From assembly GCF_000218895.1 (NCBI RefSeq), contig NC_015703.1, positions 619,501 through 683,500 of the forward strand: a DNA stretch of 64,000 nt, in the 5' to 3' direction. How positions within the stretch are numbered: position 1 is the stretch's first letter; each line of letters begins with the position of its first letter. The position numbers and the translations under genes are program-made. Shown here piece by piece: positions 8,687 through 19,000 of the stretch. This DNA is from Runella slithyformis DSM 19594 (GTDB lineage Bacteria; Bacteroidota; Bacteroidia; Cytophagales; Spirosomataceae). The notes beneath the pieces are model-generated. The model ran no database searches. It was not told the DNA's origin and saw nothing but the letters and a program-made list of their open reading frames with translations.

Positions 8687-9559
8687 ATGAATAAAACCCT
8701 CGTCAATTACAAAGGACTGTACGGCGACCATCAGCATCCGCTTTTGCCCAATTTTATTCATTATGAGGCGTTGGAGACGCGCAGTAAAATGTACGATTGG
8801 GAAATCAACCAACATCTTCATACGGACCTCTATCAGATTTTTATCATTTCCTCGGGCGAAGGAGTGTTGGTGTCGGAGCAGCATGAAATTGAATTAAATG
8901 CTCCCTGTATTATCACCATTCCGAGTCATACGCTGCACGGGTTTACGTTTCAGCCATCGGTTTGCGGCGAGGTCATTACGTTTTCGGAGTCATTTTTGGA
9001 AAGTCTTTTCAAAAATTCTCCGAGCGTATTGCTCGAACTCAATCATTTAAAACACCTATCTTTTGAAAAGGAGCCGACCGTTTTTGGGAATATTCTGCTT
9101 TTGAAGAATCAAATTATCAGGGAGTTGTACGAAGAAAACCTCGAAAAACAAACGGTTTTACAATCGCTTTTTCACGTGTTTTTTATCAGTCTGTATCGGT
9201 TCAGCCTGTCGCTGAAAAACCCGATTGCCCCCTCCGACAATCGCACCTTACGATATTTCCAAAACTTTCAGAAAAGCATCAGGAGGTCGTTGCAGGAATC
9301 AAAGCCCATCCACGAATACGCCAAAGAATTAAACATCACCACGGTTCACCTCAACCGCATTTGCCGGTCGCTGGTCCAAAAATCGGCGTTGCAAATCGTT
9401 CACGAACACCTCATCAACGAAGCCAAAAAATACCTTTTAAACACCACGTATACCATCTCCGAGGTTTCCTATTTTCTAAACTTCAAGGACCCGGCGTATT
9501 TTACGCGATTGTTCAAAAAAACAACGGGCGTTTCTCCTAGCGAATTTCGGAAGAATTAA
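8687..9559 (+). CDS. AraC-family activator (PobR/PcaQ-like role)
   Basis: A 290-residue AraC/XylS regulator. The N-terminal half is a cupin-like sensor (HLHTDLYQIFIISSGEG, then IITIPSHTLHGF). The last 100 residues hold the two helix-turn-helix units: HEYAKELNITTVHLNRICRSL and the signature block ISEVSYFLNFKDPAYFTRLFKKTTGVSPSEFR. It is divergent from pcaH and convergent with the transporter gene. That position suggests it senses 4-hydroxybenzoate or protocatechuate and switches on the cluster, as AraC-type PobR does in pseudomonads. The effector is inferred. Confidence 0.9.
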   Translation: MNKTLVNYKGLYGDHQHPLLPNFIHYEALETRSKMYDWEINQHLHTDLYQIFIISSGEGVLVSEQHEIELNAPCIITIPSHTLHGFTFQPSVCGEVITFSESFLESLFKNSPSVLLELNHLKHLSFEKEPTVFGNILLLKNQIIRELYEENLEKQTVLQSLFHVFFISLYRFSLSLKNPIAPSDNRTLRYFQNFQKSIRRSLQESKPIHEYAKELNITTVHLNRICRSLVQKSALQIVHEHLINEAKKYLLNTTYTISEVSYFLNFKDPAYFTRLFKKTTGVSPSEFRKN

Positions 9560-9639
9560 GGAGGCTGCTGTACCGCTATCCGTTAATCGGTTATTCGTTT
9601 TCCCTGTTCCGGTTATCCATTTTCCGTTATTTCTCCCGT

Positions 9640-10938
9640 CTAACTGACCCTTTTGGACGAAAGATACATGGTCATGATTCCGGCGATAGCGGCGGGTACG
9701 GCAAAAACCAAAAAGTTAGCGGTCATGGTCAGTCCCATTTCGATCAAAATTCCACCCAGCATAGGGCCGACAATGCCGCCTAATCGTCCTGACCCCATGG
9801 CCCAACCCACGCCGGTGTTACGAAACTCGGTCGGATACATGCGGGCCGCCACGGCATACAGCCCCACAAAGCCGCCCTGAATGCCAAAGCCGAGCAGGCC
9901 AAAAATGACCAATAACCACGAAGAGCCGGAAAACAAACCGAAAATCGCCATCAGGAACGCCGTCATGAGCAGGAAAATGCCGATGGTTCTTTTTAAGCCG
10001 TAAATACTTGAAAAATAGCCCTGGGTAACGATTCCGACAAAGGCTCCCATATTAAACACCGTGCCGGCATAGATGGCCAATTCCATCGACAGGCCGGCGT
10101 TGGAAGCCAATTTGGGAATCCAGTTGGTTAGAAAATACAGCGTAGCAAAGGCCATGAACAGCCCTCCCCAAAGTTGTAACGTGGGGAGTTTGAACTCGGG
10201 AGTCAGTAGGGAGCTAACGGAACTGTCATTTTTGTGATGCTCTCGGTCCGGTAACGCTTCCAGTGTGGCAATGCTCATTTTGGAAAGAATGGTATTGACA
10301 TTCATGAGCGCATTTTTGGGTTTGGCTTTCAAATAAAAATCAACGGATTCGGATAAAAAAAAGTAGATCAACGGTATGGCCAACGTCGTGACAAAGCCTG
10401 CCAACTGAAACATGGTAGCCCATCCCATCTGCGGGATTACTTTAGCTGCGGCCAAGCCCGACAGAACGGCCCCCACCGGATAACCGGCCACCACAAAACT
10501 TACCCAAAAATCCTTGGTTTTATTGGGGGTGTATTCGGAAGTGAGCGTGGCCGTACTTGCCAACATCGCCCCGATCCCTATTCCGCTGATGAATCGAAAA
10601 AAGATCAAATAATTGATATTCTGGGCAAAAGCGGTACAGAAAATACTGATTCCCATGACCATCGCACACACTAAAATCATTTTTTTTCGACCGATCACAT
10701 CGGCTCTCGGAGCCAAAAACATCGCCCCTATCGTCATCCCCAACAGACCGGCACTGAACACGATTCCCAGCGCGGAAGGGGTAGTGGACCACGCTTTGGC
10801 AATGGCCGGGGCGGTGTACGAGATCACCATAACGTCCATGCCATCCAGCATGTTCATCACCAAACAAACAAACACCGTGGCGTATTGCAGACGGGTCATT
10901 TTGTTTTTATCAATGTGTTCTTTTATGTCAAAGTGCAT
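9640..10938 (-). CDS. MFS aromatic acid:H+ symporter (PcaK/BenK type)
   Basis: A 12-helix major facilitator, 432 residues. Near the N-terminus it has NMLDGMDVMVIS, which matches the aromatic acid:H+ symporter (AAHS) group, whose helix I carries the conserved DG(F/M)D motif. The loop 2-3 signature is present as APRADVIGRKK. A large central loop separates the two six-helix halves. In this cluster it is most likely the uptake system for 4-hydroxybenzoate or protocatechuate. It is convergent with the regulator gene and has its own upstream region. Confidence 0.88.
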   Translation of the reverse strand: MHFDIKEHIDKNKMTRLQYATVFVCLVMNMLDGMDVMVISYTAPAIAKAWSTTPSALGIVFSAGLLGMTIGAMFLAPRADVIGRKKMILVCAMVMGISIFCTAFAQNINYLIFFRFISGIGIGAMLASTATLTSEYTPNKTKDFWVSFVVAGYPVGAVLSGLAAAKVIPQMGWATMFQLAGFVTTLAIPLIYFFLSESVDFYLKAKPKNALMNVNTILSKMSIATLEALPDREHHKNDSSVSSLLTPEFKLPTLQLWGGLFMAFATLYFLTNWIPKLASNAGLSMELAIYAGTVFNMGAFVGIVTQGYFSSIYGLKRTIGIFLLMTAFLMAIFGLFSGSSWLLVIFGLLGFGIQGGFVGLYAVAARMYPTEFRNTGVGWAMGSGRLGGIVGPMLGGILIEMGLTMTANFLVFAVPAAIAGIMTMYLSSKRVS

Positions 10939-11194
10939 GAAAAAGGTAGGTTAAAGGGTTTAGGAAAATTGGGCATTGGCTACGCTGAGGCCATCGTATT
11001 CAGTCAATCGACAATAATACAACGCCCGCGGATTTATTGTCTCAACCAGAGACAACAATACTTCATTTTTCTCAAAAAAAATACTTTTCCAACAATTGAA
11101 AAAGTCCCTCCGAAATAAAGCCTGTTTAAAAGTGCGCTGTTTTCTATAAGTATATCCAACAAATACCGGTCCTTTTCATTGTGCCACCTAAAAA
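10939..11194. other. Intergenic region between transporter and trpB
   Basis: Divergent spacer of about 300 bp up to the trpB start. Apart from the -7 box given separately I see no gene or strong hairpin here. It must hold the transporter promoter, which I could not place. Confidence 0.5.
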
Positions 11195-11202
11195 TACTTT
11201 TG
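11195..11202 (+). promoter_or_regulatory. -7 box that decides the trpB start
   Basis: TACTTTTG matches TAnnTTTG. An ATG follows only 2 bp later at 11204, too close to be translated from this promoter. The ATG at 11246, about 38 bp past the expected transcript start, is therefore the better start. Confidence 0.55.
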
Positions 11203-11245
11203 TATGTTTAAGGCAAATTCCTATTCATCCTTAATTCCACCAATC

Positions 11246-12616
11246 ATGGCCGAAAAACAGTATAAAATCTTATTGTCGGAAGACGAAATTCCGAGACATT
11301 GGTACAACATTCAGGCAGACATGCCCAACAAACCGCTTCCGCCACTGCATCCGGGAACGAAGCAGCCGGTAGGTCCGGCCGACTTAGCGCCGTTGTTTCC
11401 GATGGAACTCATCAAGCAGGAAGTCTCGCAGGAACGTTACATTGAAATTCCCGAAGAAGTCCGTGAGATCTACAAATTATGGCGTCCCACGCCGATGTTC
11501 CGGGCGCACCGTCTGGAGAAAATGCTGGATACGCCCGCCAAGATCTACTACAAATACGAAGGTGTAAGTCCATCGGGCAGCCACAAAACCAACACGGCGG
11601 TGGCGCAGGCGTATTACAACAAAATGGAAGGCGTCAAGCGCATCACCACCGAAACCGGTGCCGGACAGTGGGGCACGGCCCTGGCCATTGCGTGTCAGAT
11701 GTTCGGTATTGAGTGTGAGGTCTTTCAGGTACGCATCAGCTATAACCAAAAGCCGTATCGCAAAGCGCTGATCGAGTCATTTGGGGCCAAAATTTACCCT
11801 TCACCTTCTGAGTTGACCGAATCGGGACGCAAAATATTGGCGCAGTATCCCGATACACCGGGCAGTTTGGGCATTGCCATTTCCGAGGCCATCGAATGTG
11901 CCGTACAGGACGAAAGCTGCAAATATGCCCTCGGCAGCGTGCTGAACCACGTATTGATGCACCAAACCATCATCGGACAGGAGTGTCTGGTGCAAATGGA
12001 AAAAGCCGGCGATTTTCCGGACATCGTCATTGCGCCGTTGGGCGGTGGTTCCAATTTTGCGGGAATCTCGTTTCCATTCCTGCACCAAAATATTACGCGA
12101 GGCAAAAAAGTGCGCGCCATTGCGGTAGAGCCGGCGTCGTGCCCCAAATTGACCAAAGGCGAATTCCGCTATGATTTCGGCGACTCGGCGGGCTTCACGC
12201 CGTTGTTGCCGATGTACACCTTAGGCCACAATTTCCGTCCTGCCGCCATTCACGCGGGTGGATTGCGCTACCACGGTGCCTCGGTGCTTTGTTCGCAACT
12301 GTTGAAAGACGGTCTGATCGAAGCCAATGCCATTCAGCAATTGGAATGCTTTGAAACGGGTGTCGCCTTCGCCAAAGCGGAAGGAATTATCCCCGCTCCT
12401 GAAGCCACGCACGCCATTGCGCAGGTATTCCGCGAAGCCCAGCGTTGCAAAGAAGAAGGAAAATCAGAGACCATTTTATTCAACCTCTGCGGACACGGTT
12501 TCTTGGACATGCAGGCGTACATGGATTATTTCGACGGAAAACTCGCCGACCACTTCCTGACCGAAGAAGAACTGAAATCGGGGCTGAAAGAGTTGGAAGG
12601 CTATCCAAGTATTTAA
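11246..12616 (+). CDS. trpB: Tryptophan synthase beta chain, TrpB2 type
   Basis: A PLP enzyme that joins indole and serine to make tryptophan. The opening SEDEIPRHWYNIQADMP and the RPTPMFRAHRLE block are typical of the long TrpB2 subgroup. The PLP lysine lies in PSGSHKTN, and the phosphate-binding glycines are in APLGGGSNFAG. The 456-residue length fits TrpB2, which is longer than classical TrpB. There is no trpA or other trp gene beside it, so it may work alone as an indole-salvage or serine-deaminase-type enzyme. The start at 11246 (MAEKQYK) follows from the promoter position. Confidence 0.92.
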   Translation: MAEKQYKILLSEDEIPRHWYNIQADMPNKPLPPLHPGTKQPVGPADLAPLFPMELIKQEVSQERYIEIPEEVREIYKLWRPTPMFRAHRLEKMLDTPAKIYYKYEGVSPSGSHKTNTAVAQAYYNKMEGVKRITTETGAGQWGTALAIACQMFGIECEVFQVRISYNQKPYRKALIESFGAKIYPSPSELTESGRKILAQYPDTPGSLGIAISEAIECAVQDESCKYALGSVLNHVLMHQTIIGQECLVQMEKAGDFPDIVIAPLGGGSNFAGISFPFLHQNITRGKKVRAIAVEPASCPKLTKGEFRYDFGDSAGFTPLLPMYTLGHNFRPAAIHAGGLRYHGASVLCSQLLKDGLIEANAIQQLECFETGVAFAKAEGIIPAPEATHAIAQVFREAQRCKEEGKSETILFNLCGHGFLDMQAYMDYFDGKLADHFLTEEELKSGLKELEGYPSI

Positions 12617-12649
12617 TAGAACATAAGGATCATTTTATCCAAACATGAG

Positions 12650-14012
12650 TCATCCCGAAGATTGGCAAGCGCAGCAGGCAGCATAAAGCGCATGAGAGAT
12701 GGTGATTCTTAATCTGTAAATCGGTATCGAAGCATTTCGGTACCGATTTCCTGTTCTATGGCACCAATGTCTAAGAAAAAGAGGTATCCAATGACTCCAA
12801 TTTCGCAATAACATCAGCAAAAAATCATAGACCAATGCGACAATTGCCAGTAATTTGAGCCTGTTTTCCCACAACCAAAGTCTTGGTGACTCCATCCCCA
12901 ACTCGGCTTTATTACATCTGAAGGCCTGCTGCGTCGGCAGTCCGATCAATGTTCCAGCGGTGCATATAAGAATGACACATCTCCCAAGCCAGTCGGGTAT
13001 TGGTAATGGCAATGGAAGTTAACAGGTACATAGGAGGCTGTAAGCTTTTTTTGTCACGCACAATAATGAGCCATAGAGGTTTATCTTTAAAATCACCATG
13101 AGTGACCTGTGTACAAGCGATCGTGACATACTTACTGATTTTTCGTTGCTTATCACGGAGTATTTTACGCCCAACGGCTTTGAAAGAGCGCGCCAGTAAG
13201 TGTGTCTGTTTGGTTCCTTTTTCAGCTTGGCACAACAGGTGTGTTTTCTTCCAACGTACTAAAAAGTCCTGCTTAAACTCATCCATCCATTCAATCGTCC
13301 AGGCATTGGCATAGCCACGGTCTAACACATGCAAAACCCCGCTTCCAATGGTTTTATGGAGTTTTTTGAGCATCCGAAAGATGATGTTAGTCCCTACTTC
13401 CTGATATTTACCCCTGGATGTCCACCAACTCATCTGACAGACACTCGGAGTTTGTCCCAAAGCTGACAAAAGGGTAGCTGTCCAATGAAAGCCGGGCACA
13501 CAAATGCGTTGAGCAGGTGGTTTATAAAAGCCTTTTCTTATTTTGGTCAATCTTTTGCCTTTACTGCTTTCCACACTGCATAAGCCTTCCAAAAACCATG
13601 ATTCACTCTTCTCAATCTTACTCTCGTCCCAGAGCAGTAGAGGTCGTTGACCATTGGATTCCAAAACCTTGATACGCTGACGGCTACGTTCAAAGAAAAA
13701 CTCGTCAATCAATGTAGAAGTCCATTTTTTACAGCGAAGTAGGTTGCTGATACGCTTTGTACCGGCAGGAGCGTGCGCTAAACCACAAATATAGCCTCCT
13801 AACTCGCTCAATAACAACCCCATCCTATTATGGCGAAACATCAATATTGCCATAAATAAATCATAGAATGTCCCCACTAAACGGGTATCAATCAAGTCAT
13901 CTAAGCGAAGTTGAAGCGGGTGTAGATACCGATGTCCTTGCTCTAAAATGAAGCCGGAAGCTCTTGACTTTGAAGCGTTTTTACGCTTGTTTTGTAGTAT
14001 TGTTCGGAACAT
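12650..14012 (-). pseudogene. IS4-family transposase broken by a 16-nt insertion
   Basis: The frame opens at 14012. It shows LLLWDESKIEK (first catalytic Asp) and GVLHVLDRGYANAW (second Asp), then reaches SYMHRWNI and shifts into a stop at TADAAGLQM. The continuation QAFRCNKAELGMESPRLWLWENRLK is read in another frame down to 12650. Removing the 16 bases 12930-12945 joins the frames as YMHRWNIEQAFRCNK. That is exactly the IS4 signature Y-x2-R-x3-E-x6-K with the third catalytic residue restored. The protein would be about 450 residues. I infer a recent disabling insertion. Confidence 0.88.
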
Positions 14013-14049
14013 AAAAAGACCTCCCTGTTTTTGAGTTTGTAGTGACTCT

Positions 14050-14057
14050 CAAAATTA
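14050..14057 (-). promoter_or_regulatory. -7 box of the transposase gene
   Basis: Minus-strand TAATTTTG matches TAnnTTTG and lies inside the element, 37 bp upstream of the transposase start. No good TTG was found at the -33 distance. Confidence 0.4.
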
Positions 14058-14255
14058 CAAGGAGGTTCTTTTTTACCCTAAAATTCGGGATGACTCATGT
14101 TTATTGCCCTGAGCTACTGAATTTAGGCAATAAAAGCACATTTATACTCTTTATTTTAAAGGGTCAGTTTAATTTTATAGTATTTATTTTAGATTTTGCT
14201 TTTAAAATAAAAAAGATAGCTACTTCCGACAATCTTATTTTGTTAGACTAAAGTT

Positions 14256-15926
14256 ATGCCCTTAAAAGAAACGAAAATAGAAGTAATCAATGCTTTTAGA
14301 AAAACACATGGAGATAAATATGATTACTCTTTAGTAGGTTATAAGAACTCCACAACTAAAATCAAAGTCATTTGCTCAACCCATGGAATTTTTGAAGTGG
14401 CTCCCACACACCATAAAAAAGGTGTTGGATGTAGGAAATGCTATTTTGAATCTCAAAAGCTTTCTAAAGAAGAATTTATTATTCGCTCACAAAAGTACTT
14501 TGCAAATCGATACGATTACTCCCTTTTTAATGAACTTCCAAAAGCAGGAGAGAAAATACAAATCCTTTGTAGGGAACATAATGTAGAATTTTGGCAAGAA
14601 GCAAGAGCTCATATGAGTGGCCATACGGGCTGTCCTAAATGTAAAACGCTATTATTAACAGGTTCCAGAAAAAACATAGGGACTTTCCGAAAAAGTGACG
14701 ACTTCAAAAATGAATTTATTGCGAAAGCTAAAGCTATTCACGGAGAGAAATATATTTACGATAACTTCCAATATATTAGAGCAGATGTCAAAGGGATGAT
14801 AGGTTGCCCAAAACATGGTGATTTTTAGCAAAGTCCAAGCAATCATTTAAGTGGAAGCAACTGTCCTGCATGCGCACAAGAAAAATTAAAAGAAAATACA
14901 TTCAAAAAACGATGCAAAGAATTGGGGATCAATTATTGGAGAGCACTTAAAAGGAAAGAGGCAGGATTATCAGAAGATAAAATATTTAATGAAGAGTATA
15001 TCCGACATAGTAGAGAAACTGAATCAATTACTGTTTATGGAGTTACATACCCAAACCTTGAAGAAGCTGTTAGAAATTTAAACTCTCCTGCAAGCAGTCA
15101 TACGATAAGCAGATGGTTAAAGCAAGGCTCAAGCCCTGAAGAAGCTTTTGAACGAGTTCCAAATCCAGGATACGCTAATGGTCTAATCTATTTAATAACT
15201 CACAAAGCATCAGAGAAACAATACATAGGTTTGACAATTCAAACATTAGAACGACGTTGGAAATACCATTTAGAACAAGCATTTGCCGGGCATATAAAAA
15301 GCCATAACTCTTTACATTCCGCAATTCGAGAATTTGGGCCAGATGCCTTCGAAATACAAATGATTGATATAGGTACTACAAAAAAAGACTTAGAACAAAA
15401 AGAAAAATACTGGATTAAAGAGTTACAAACCCTAATTCCCAAAGGCTATAATATTTCAACGGGGGGAGTTAGTGGCGGTTCAAATAAAAAAAGTATCCAT
15501 GTAGACAACATCCTTTTTGAGAGTATAGAAAAAGCTGGCTTATATATTTCAGAGACTCGTAATATTAGTATTGAAGCTGCAAAAAAGAGACTAAGTTTAG
15601 GTAGAATAGATATAAAAACACCCGCTAAACCCGGACAAAGCTTAGTTAAAAGTAAACCATATAAAGTTTGGAGTCGCATAGTTCATGGTGTTATTAACCC
15701 TAAATCTAAGGAATATATAGCAGGAGTAACTGTTTACGAGCCTTGGAAAGACTTTCATACTTTTTTGAAGGACGTAGGGTTCCCCCCTAACCAAGGGATG
15801 ATGTTTTCCAGATTAGATAAAAACGAAGGTTTTTACCCACAAAATTGTGCTTGGTTAACTAAAAGTGAGGGCAGTAAAATCTCTGCTGATTATCAATCAA
15901 AAGAGTTATCTAGCAAAACCAATTAA
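14256..15926 (+). pseudogene. GIY-YIG nuclease with zinc-ribbon repeats, amber-interrupted
   Basis: One frame runs from 14256 to 15926 and is cut by a single TAG at 14826-14828. The N-terminal part has three repeats ending in C-x2-C (GVGCRKC, HTGCPKC, SNCPAC), each preceded by a CxxHG or similar, as in DUF723-like zinc ribbons. Repeat 2 reads EFWQEARAHMSG where repeat 3 reads DF-stop-QSPSNHLSG, so the stop probably replaces a TGG Trp codon. The second part has a GIY-YIG domain (GLIYLI, QYIGLT, RRWKYH, the catalytic Glu in LEQKEKYWI) flanked by NUMOD-like segments. It resembles a free-standing homing-type endonuclease. The DNA is markedly AT-rich, a sign of transfer. Confidence 0.85.
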
Positions 15927-15945
15927 ATATCAATTGAAACAAAAA

Positions 15946-15976
15946 AACCGCCGCAAAGCCCAAGCCTGCGGCGGTT
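15946..15976 (-). terminator. Terminator of the PVC-type cytochrome gene
   Basis: Arms AACCGCCGC and GCGGCGGTT enclose a 13-base loop. On the minus strand the stem is followed by a run of T (T7). It lies 43 bp past the stop codon at 16019. Confidence 0.85.
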
Positions 15977-16018
15977 ACTATGTTGAACGGTTAACATTTA
16001 ACCGATAACGGCGCCCTG

Positions 16019-19000
16019 CTATTTCTTCAGATTCGCCAAGTACTCGATCACATCGCGGATTTCACGTTTGGAGAGCAGCGAGCCCATCGGCGGCATGCCC
16101 GAGGGCATATTTTCGCGTTTGGTGATGCGGGCTACGGGAATCACCAACGGCTCGGCGTCGGAGGTGTTGATGGTCAGGGCTTCGGCGGTTTCTTTCGCCA
16201 ACGTCCCGTTCACGACCTGTCCGTCTTTGAGCGTGACAGACACCGAACCGAAGCCCGGCGCGATGCGCGCGCTCGGCTCAATAAGCGCCTGTAACAATTG
16301 CTCACGCGTCAGCTCGTCACCAATGCGGGTCAATGAAGGGCCCACCGCACCACCCGTGCCGCCTACCGCGTGACAGCGCACGCATTGGGCGGTAGAGTTG
16401 GTATTAAAGATGTTACGTCCCTGGAAACGGTTGCCGCCGTAGAGGGTTTCGGCGTATTCATCTAAGGTCGAAGCGCCCGGTTTGAGGGAGGCCATTTTGG
16501 TTTTTAAGGTCGCCACGCCCGAGGCGTCCACGGCTTCCTTCAATTCCAGTGAGAGGTTGGGTGAGAGTTTCTTGTCCTTCAATTGGTCGATCAGGCCATC
16601 GAGGATCACCTGCGTTTTGTCGGCGTCCATTTTGCCCAGTACTTCCAGCATCTTTTGCTGCTCGCGCACCGTTCCTTTGGTAAAGATCGAATTCACGATC
16701 ACGGGGAGGGTTTCTTTGGTCATGTTCTTGTTGTCCAACAGTCCCAGCGCCATCGTACGTACGCTTTCGTCTTTGTCGTCCATGCCTTTTTTGATAAGGG
16801 CGTCCATTTGGGCGTAACTCAACTGATTGAGCGCAGGCAGGATTGCCACCTTTACTTTGGGGTCGGTCGTAGCGTCGTAGAGTTCGACCAATTGCGCGTT
16901 GGCGCTCGTGATCTTCAGATCAGCCAGCAAACCGGCCACCGCGATGAGCGATTCGGCGTTTTTCTCTTTCAGGAAATTAGCGATGTGCGGCGTCACTTTG
17001 GCCCGTACGCCCGCAGGGTCGCGTTCGATCTTGCCCCGGTAGCGGCCATCCACGCGATCGAGCACCGACGGATTCGCCCACGTACCCAAGGTCGCCAGGG
17101 CCTCCGCTTTCACGTCATCCTTGATGTCGGTGCGGGTGGCAAAGGACACCAGCATATCCAACTCTTTATCGGTACCCACGCGCAGCGCGGCGTTGATGGC
17201 CCGGCGCAGGATCACGTCCGACGTAATGCTTTTGTCCTGCAATTTCGCCGCCAAGGCAGGCAATGCCGCCGGAATCGAGAGGTCGTCGTTGATGCCGCGT
17301 GCCGCTTCGGCCACGATGTATTCGTCTTTGTCATTGAGAAACAACGCGATGTTATCATTTTTCATCCGTCTCATTACCAACACTGCCGCCGTGCGCAGGG
17401 CTTTGCTCGGATGGTTGGCGAGCGCAATGATAGGCTCGGCTTTTCCGATTCTCGACAACGCCAATACGCCCGCGTGACGGAGGTACACGTCTTCGTCGTT
17501 GTTGGCCGCAATCATCTCGATCAGCGGCGTTACGGCATCGGCGTAGGCGATTCGGCCCAAGGCTTCGGCCGCGTAAAAACGAACGCGCGGATTGGTGTTT
17601 TTCAACAACGGAATCAGGTCATTGCCTGCCGTAGCGATGCGGGCATCGCCGAGCATCTTGGCGGCCTGCGTAATGATTTCCGGGTCTTTGTCTTTCAACA
17701 ACGGCATCAGCAGCGAAGCATTGGCTTTGTCGATGCGGCTCAATTGACCCACTCCCCAGATGCCGTGGATACGTGCCAATTGATGTTGGGTTTGGTCAAT
17801 GGCTTTGGTCAACATCGGTACTCCTTTTTTGCCCCGGTTCACCAGTTCAAACTGCGCTTTCTGACGAATCCGCATGTCGGCATTGGACAACAGCGAATAC
17901 AGCATCTCCTCGTTTTGTGAAGGATAATCCAATTGGATCAGGCGTTTGGTTTCCTGACGCACCGCCGCCAGGTCATTCTTATCATTGGTCACATCCAGTT
18001 TCCACACGCGGCCGTAGTTTTTGGTGCCCCAGCCGTTGATCCAGTCGGCAACGTACAGGGCCCCGTCGGGGCCGAATTTGATTCCCGTGGGCAGGATGCC
18101 ACTTACGATATCTTTTTCACCGTCTAAGTCAAACGACGCGCCTTTGGGTTTAAGGCCAAACGACCAGATGTGCGAGCGCGTAGGCGTACCGACAAATTCC
18201 ACTAAGAAAAACTTCTTTTTCCAATCGGAGCCCAACGCTGTTCCGGGATTGTAGGCCATACCCGTAGGACCGTTGTGGTAATTCATGATGGGCGGAATGA
18301 TGTAGGCCGCCTGTCCGTCCCAACGGGGCTTGAACAGTTTCTCGTCCATCCACACCTTGTATTTATTGTTTTTGGGGTCGGTGTATTTTCCGTACTGCCA
18401 GTTGGAGCGCCAGCCCGCATCCGAGCCCTGCACCACGTGCACCAACCGCTCGCTTTCGCCGGGGTGGTCGCCGTCGTTGTCAGACGAGATGAGGTTGCCG
18501 TATTCGTCAAACACAAACTCGTGGGTATTGCGCAGACCGTGGGCAAAGACCTCAAAATCGCTGCCGTCGGGATTGGAGCGCGCAATGATGCCCGAGTTGG
18601 GGTGTTCGTGTTTTTTGCCATCGGGGGCTGTGATGTTGGCCCCAATGTCGCCGATGTTCCAGTAAATACGCCCGTCAGGGCCTTCCGTTACGCCCGACAT
18701 ACCGTGGCCGCTGAACCCGATGTGTACGCCGTAGCCATGGCTGATGGAGGTCTTTTTGTCAATAATGCCGTCGCCGTTGCGGTCTTCCAGACGCCACAGA
18801 TCGGGGGCAATACCCACAAAAATATCCTTAGCACGGACGAGCATTCCCCCGGCAACGTCGGTTATTTCTTCGTAAAAATCTTCCAGAATACGCAGCGATA
18901 CATCGGCGATGCCGTCGTTATCGGTATCTTCCAAGCGCCAGATTTCGTCTTTTTCCACGGCCAGATCCTTCCAGTCATGTGAGCCATCCTCATTGAGATC

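Larger units (their letters stand above)
12641..14102 (-). mobile_element. IS4-family insertion sequence
   Basis: A 1462-bp element bounded by 19-bp perfect terminal inverted repeats, 12641-12659 (AAACATGAGTCATCCCGAA) and 14084-14102. It carries one transposase reading frame on the minus strand, which ends inside the left repeat. I see no clear target-site duplication next to either end. It lies 24 bp after the trpB stop codon. The element is probably no longer active, because its transposase is disrupted. Confidence 0.9.

Noticed and set aside
12617-12640. Target-site duplication beside the IS
   Set aside because: Left and right flanks (TTTTATCC and ATTGCCCT) do not match in direct orientation, so no duplication can be claimed.
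12650-13012. Separate small gene on the minus strand
   Set aside because: Its sequence from QAFRCNK onward is the continuation of the IS4 transposase in a shifted frame, and its first part is out-of-frame transposase DNA.
14042-14251. Plus-strand frame of 69 codons at the right end of the IS
   Set aside because: It crosses the terminal inverted repeat and has no support as a gene.
14922-15926. Separate GIY-YIG gene with its own start
   Set aside because: It is in the same frame as the upstream repeat protein with only one TAG between, and the coding signal continues across the gap.
16583-17920. Long plus-strand frame of 445 codons
   Set aside because: It lies antisense to the HEAT-repeat part of the PVC-type gene; composition is His/Arg/Gln-rich without domains, typical of a shadow frame.
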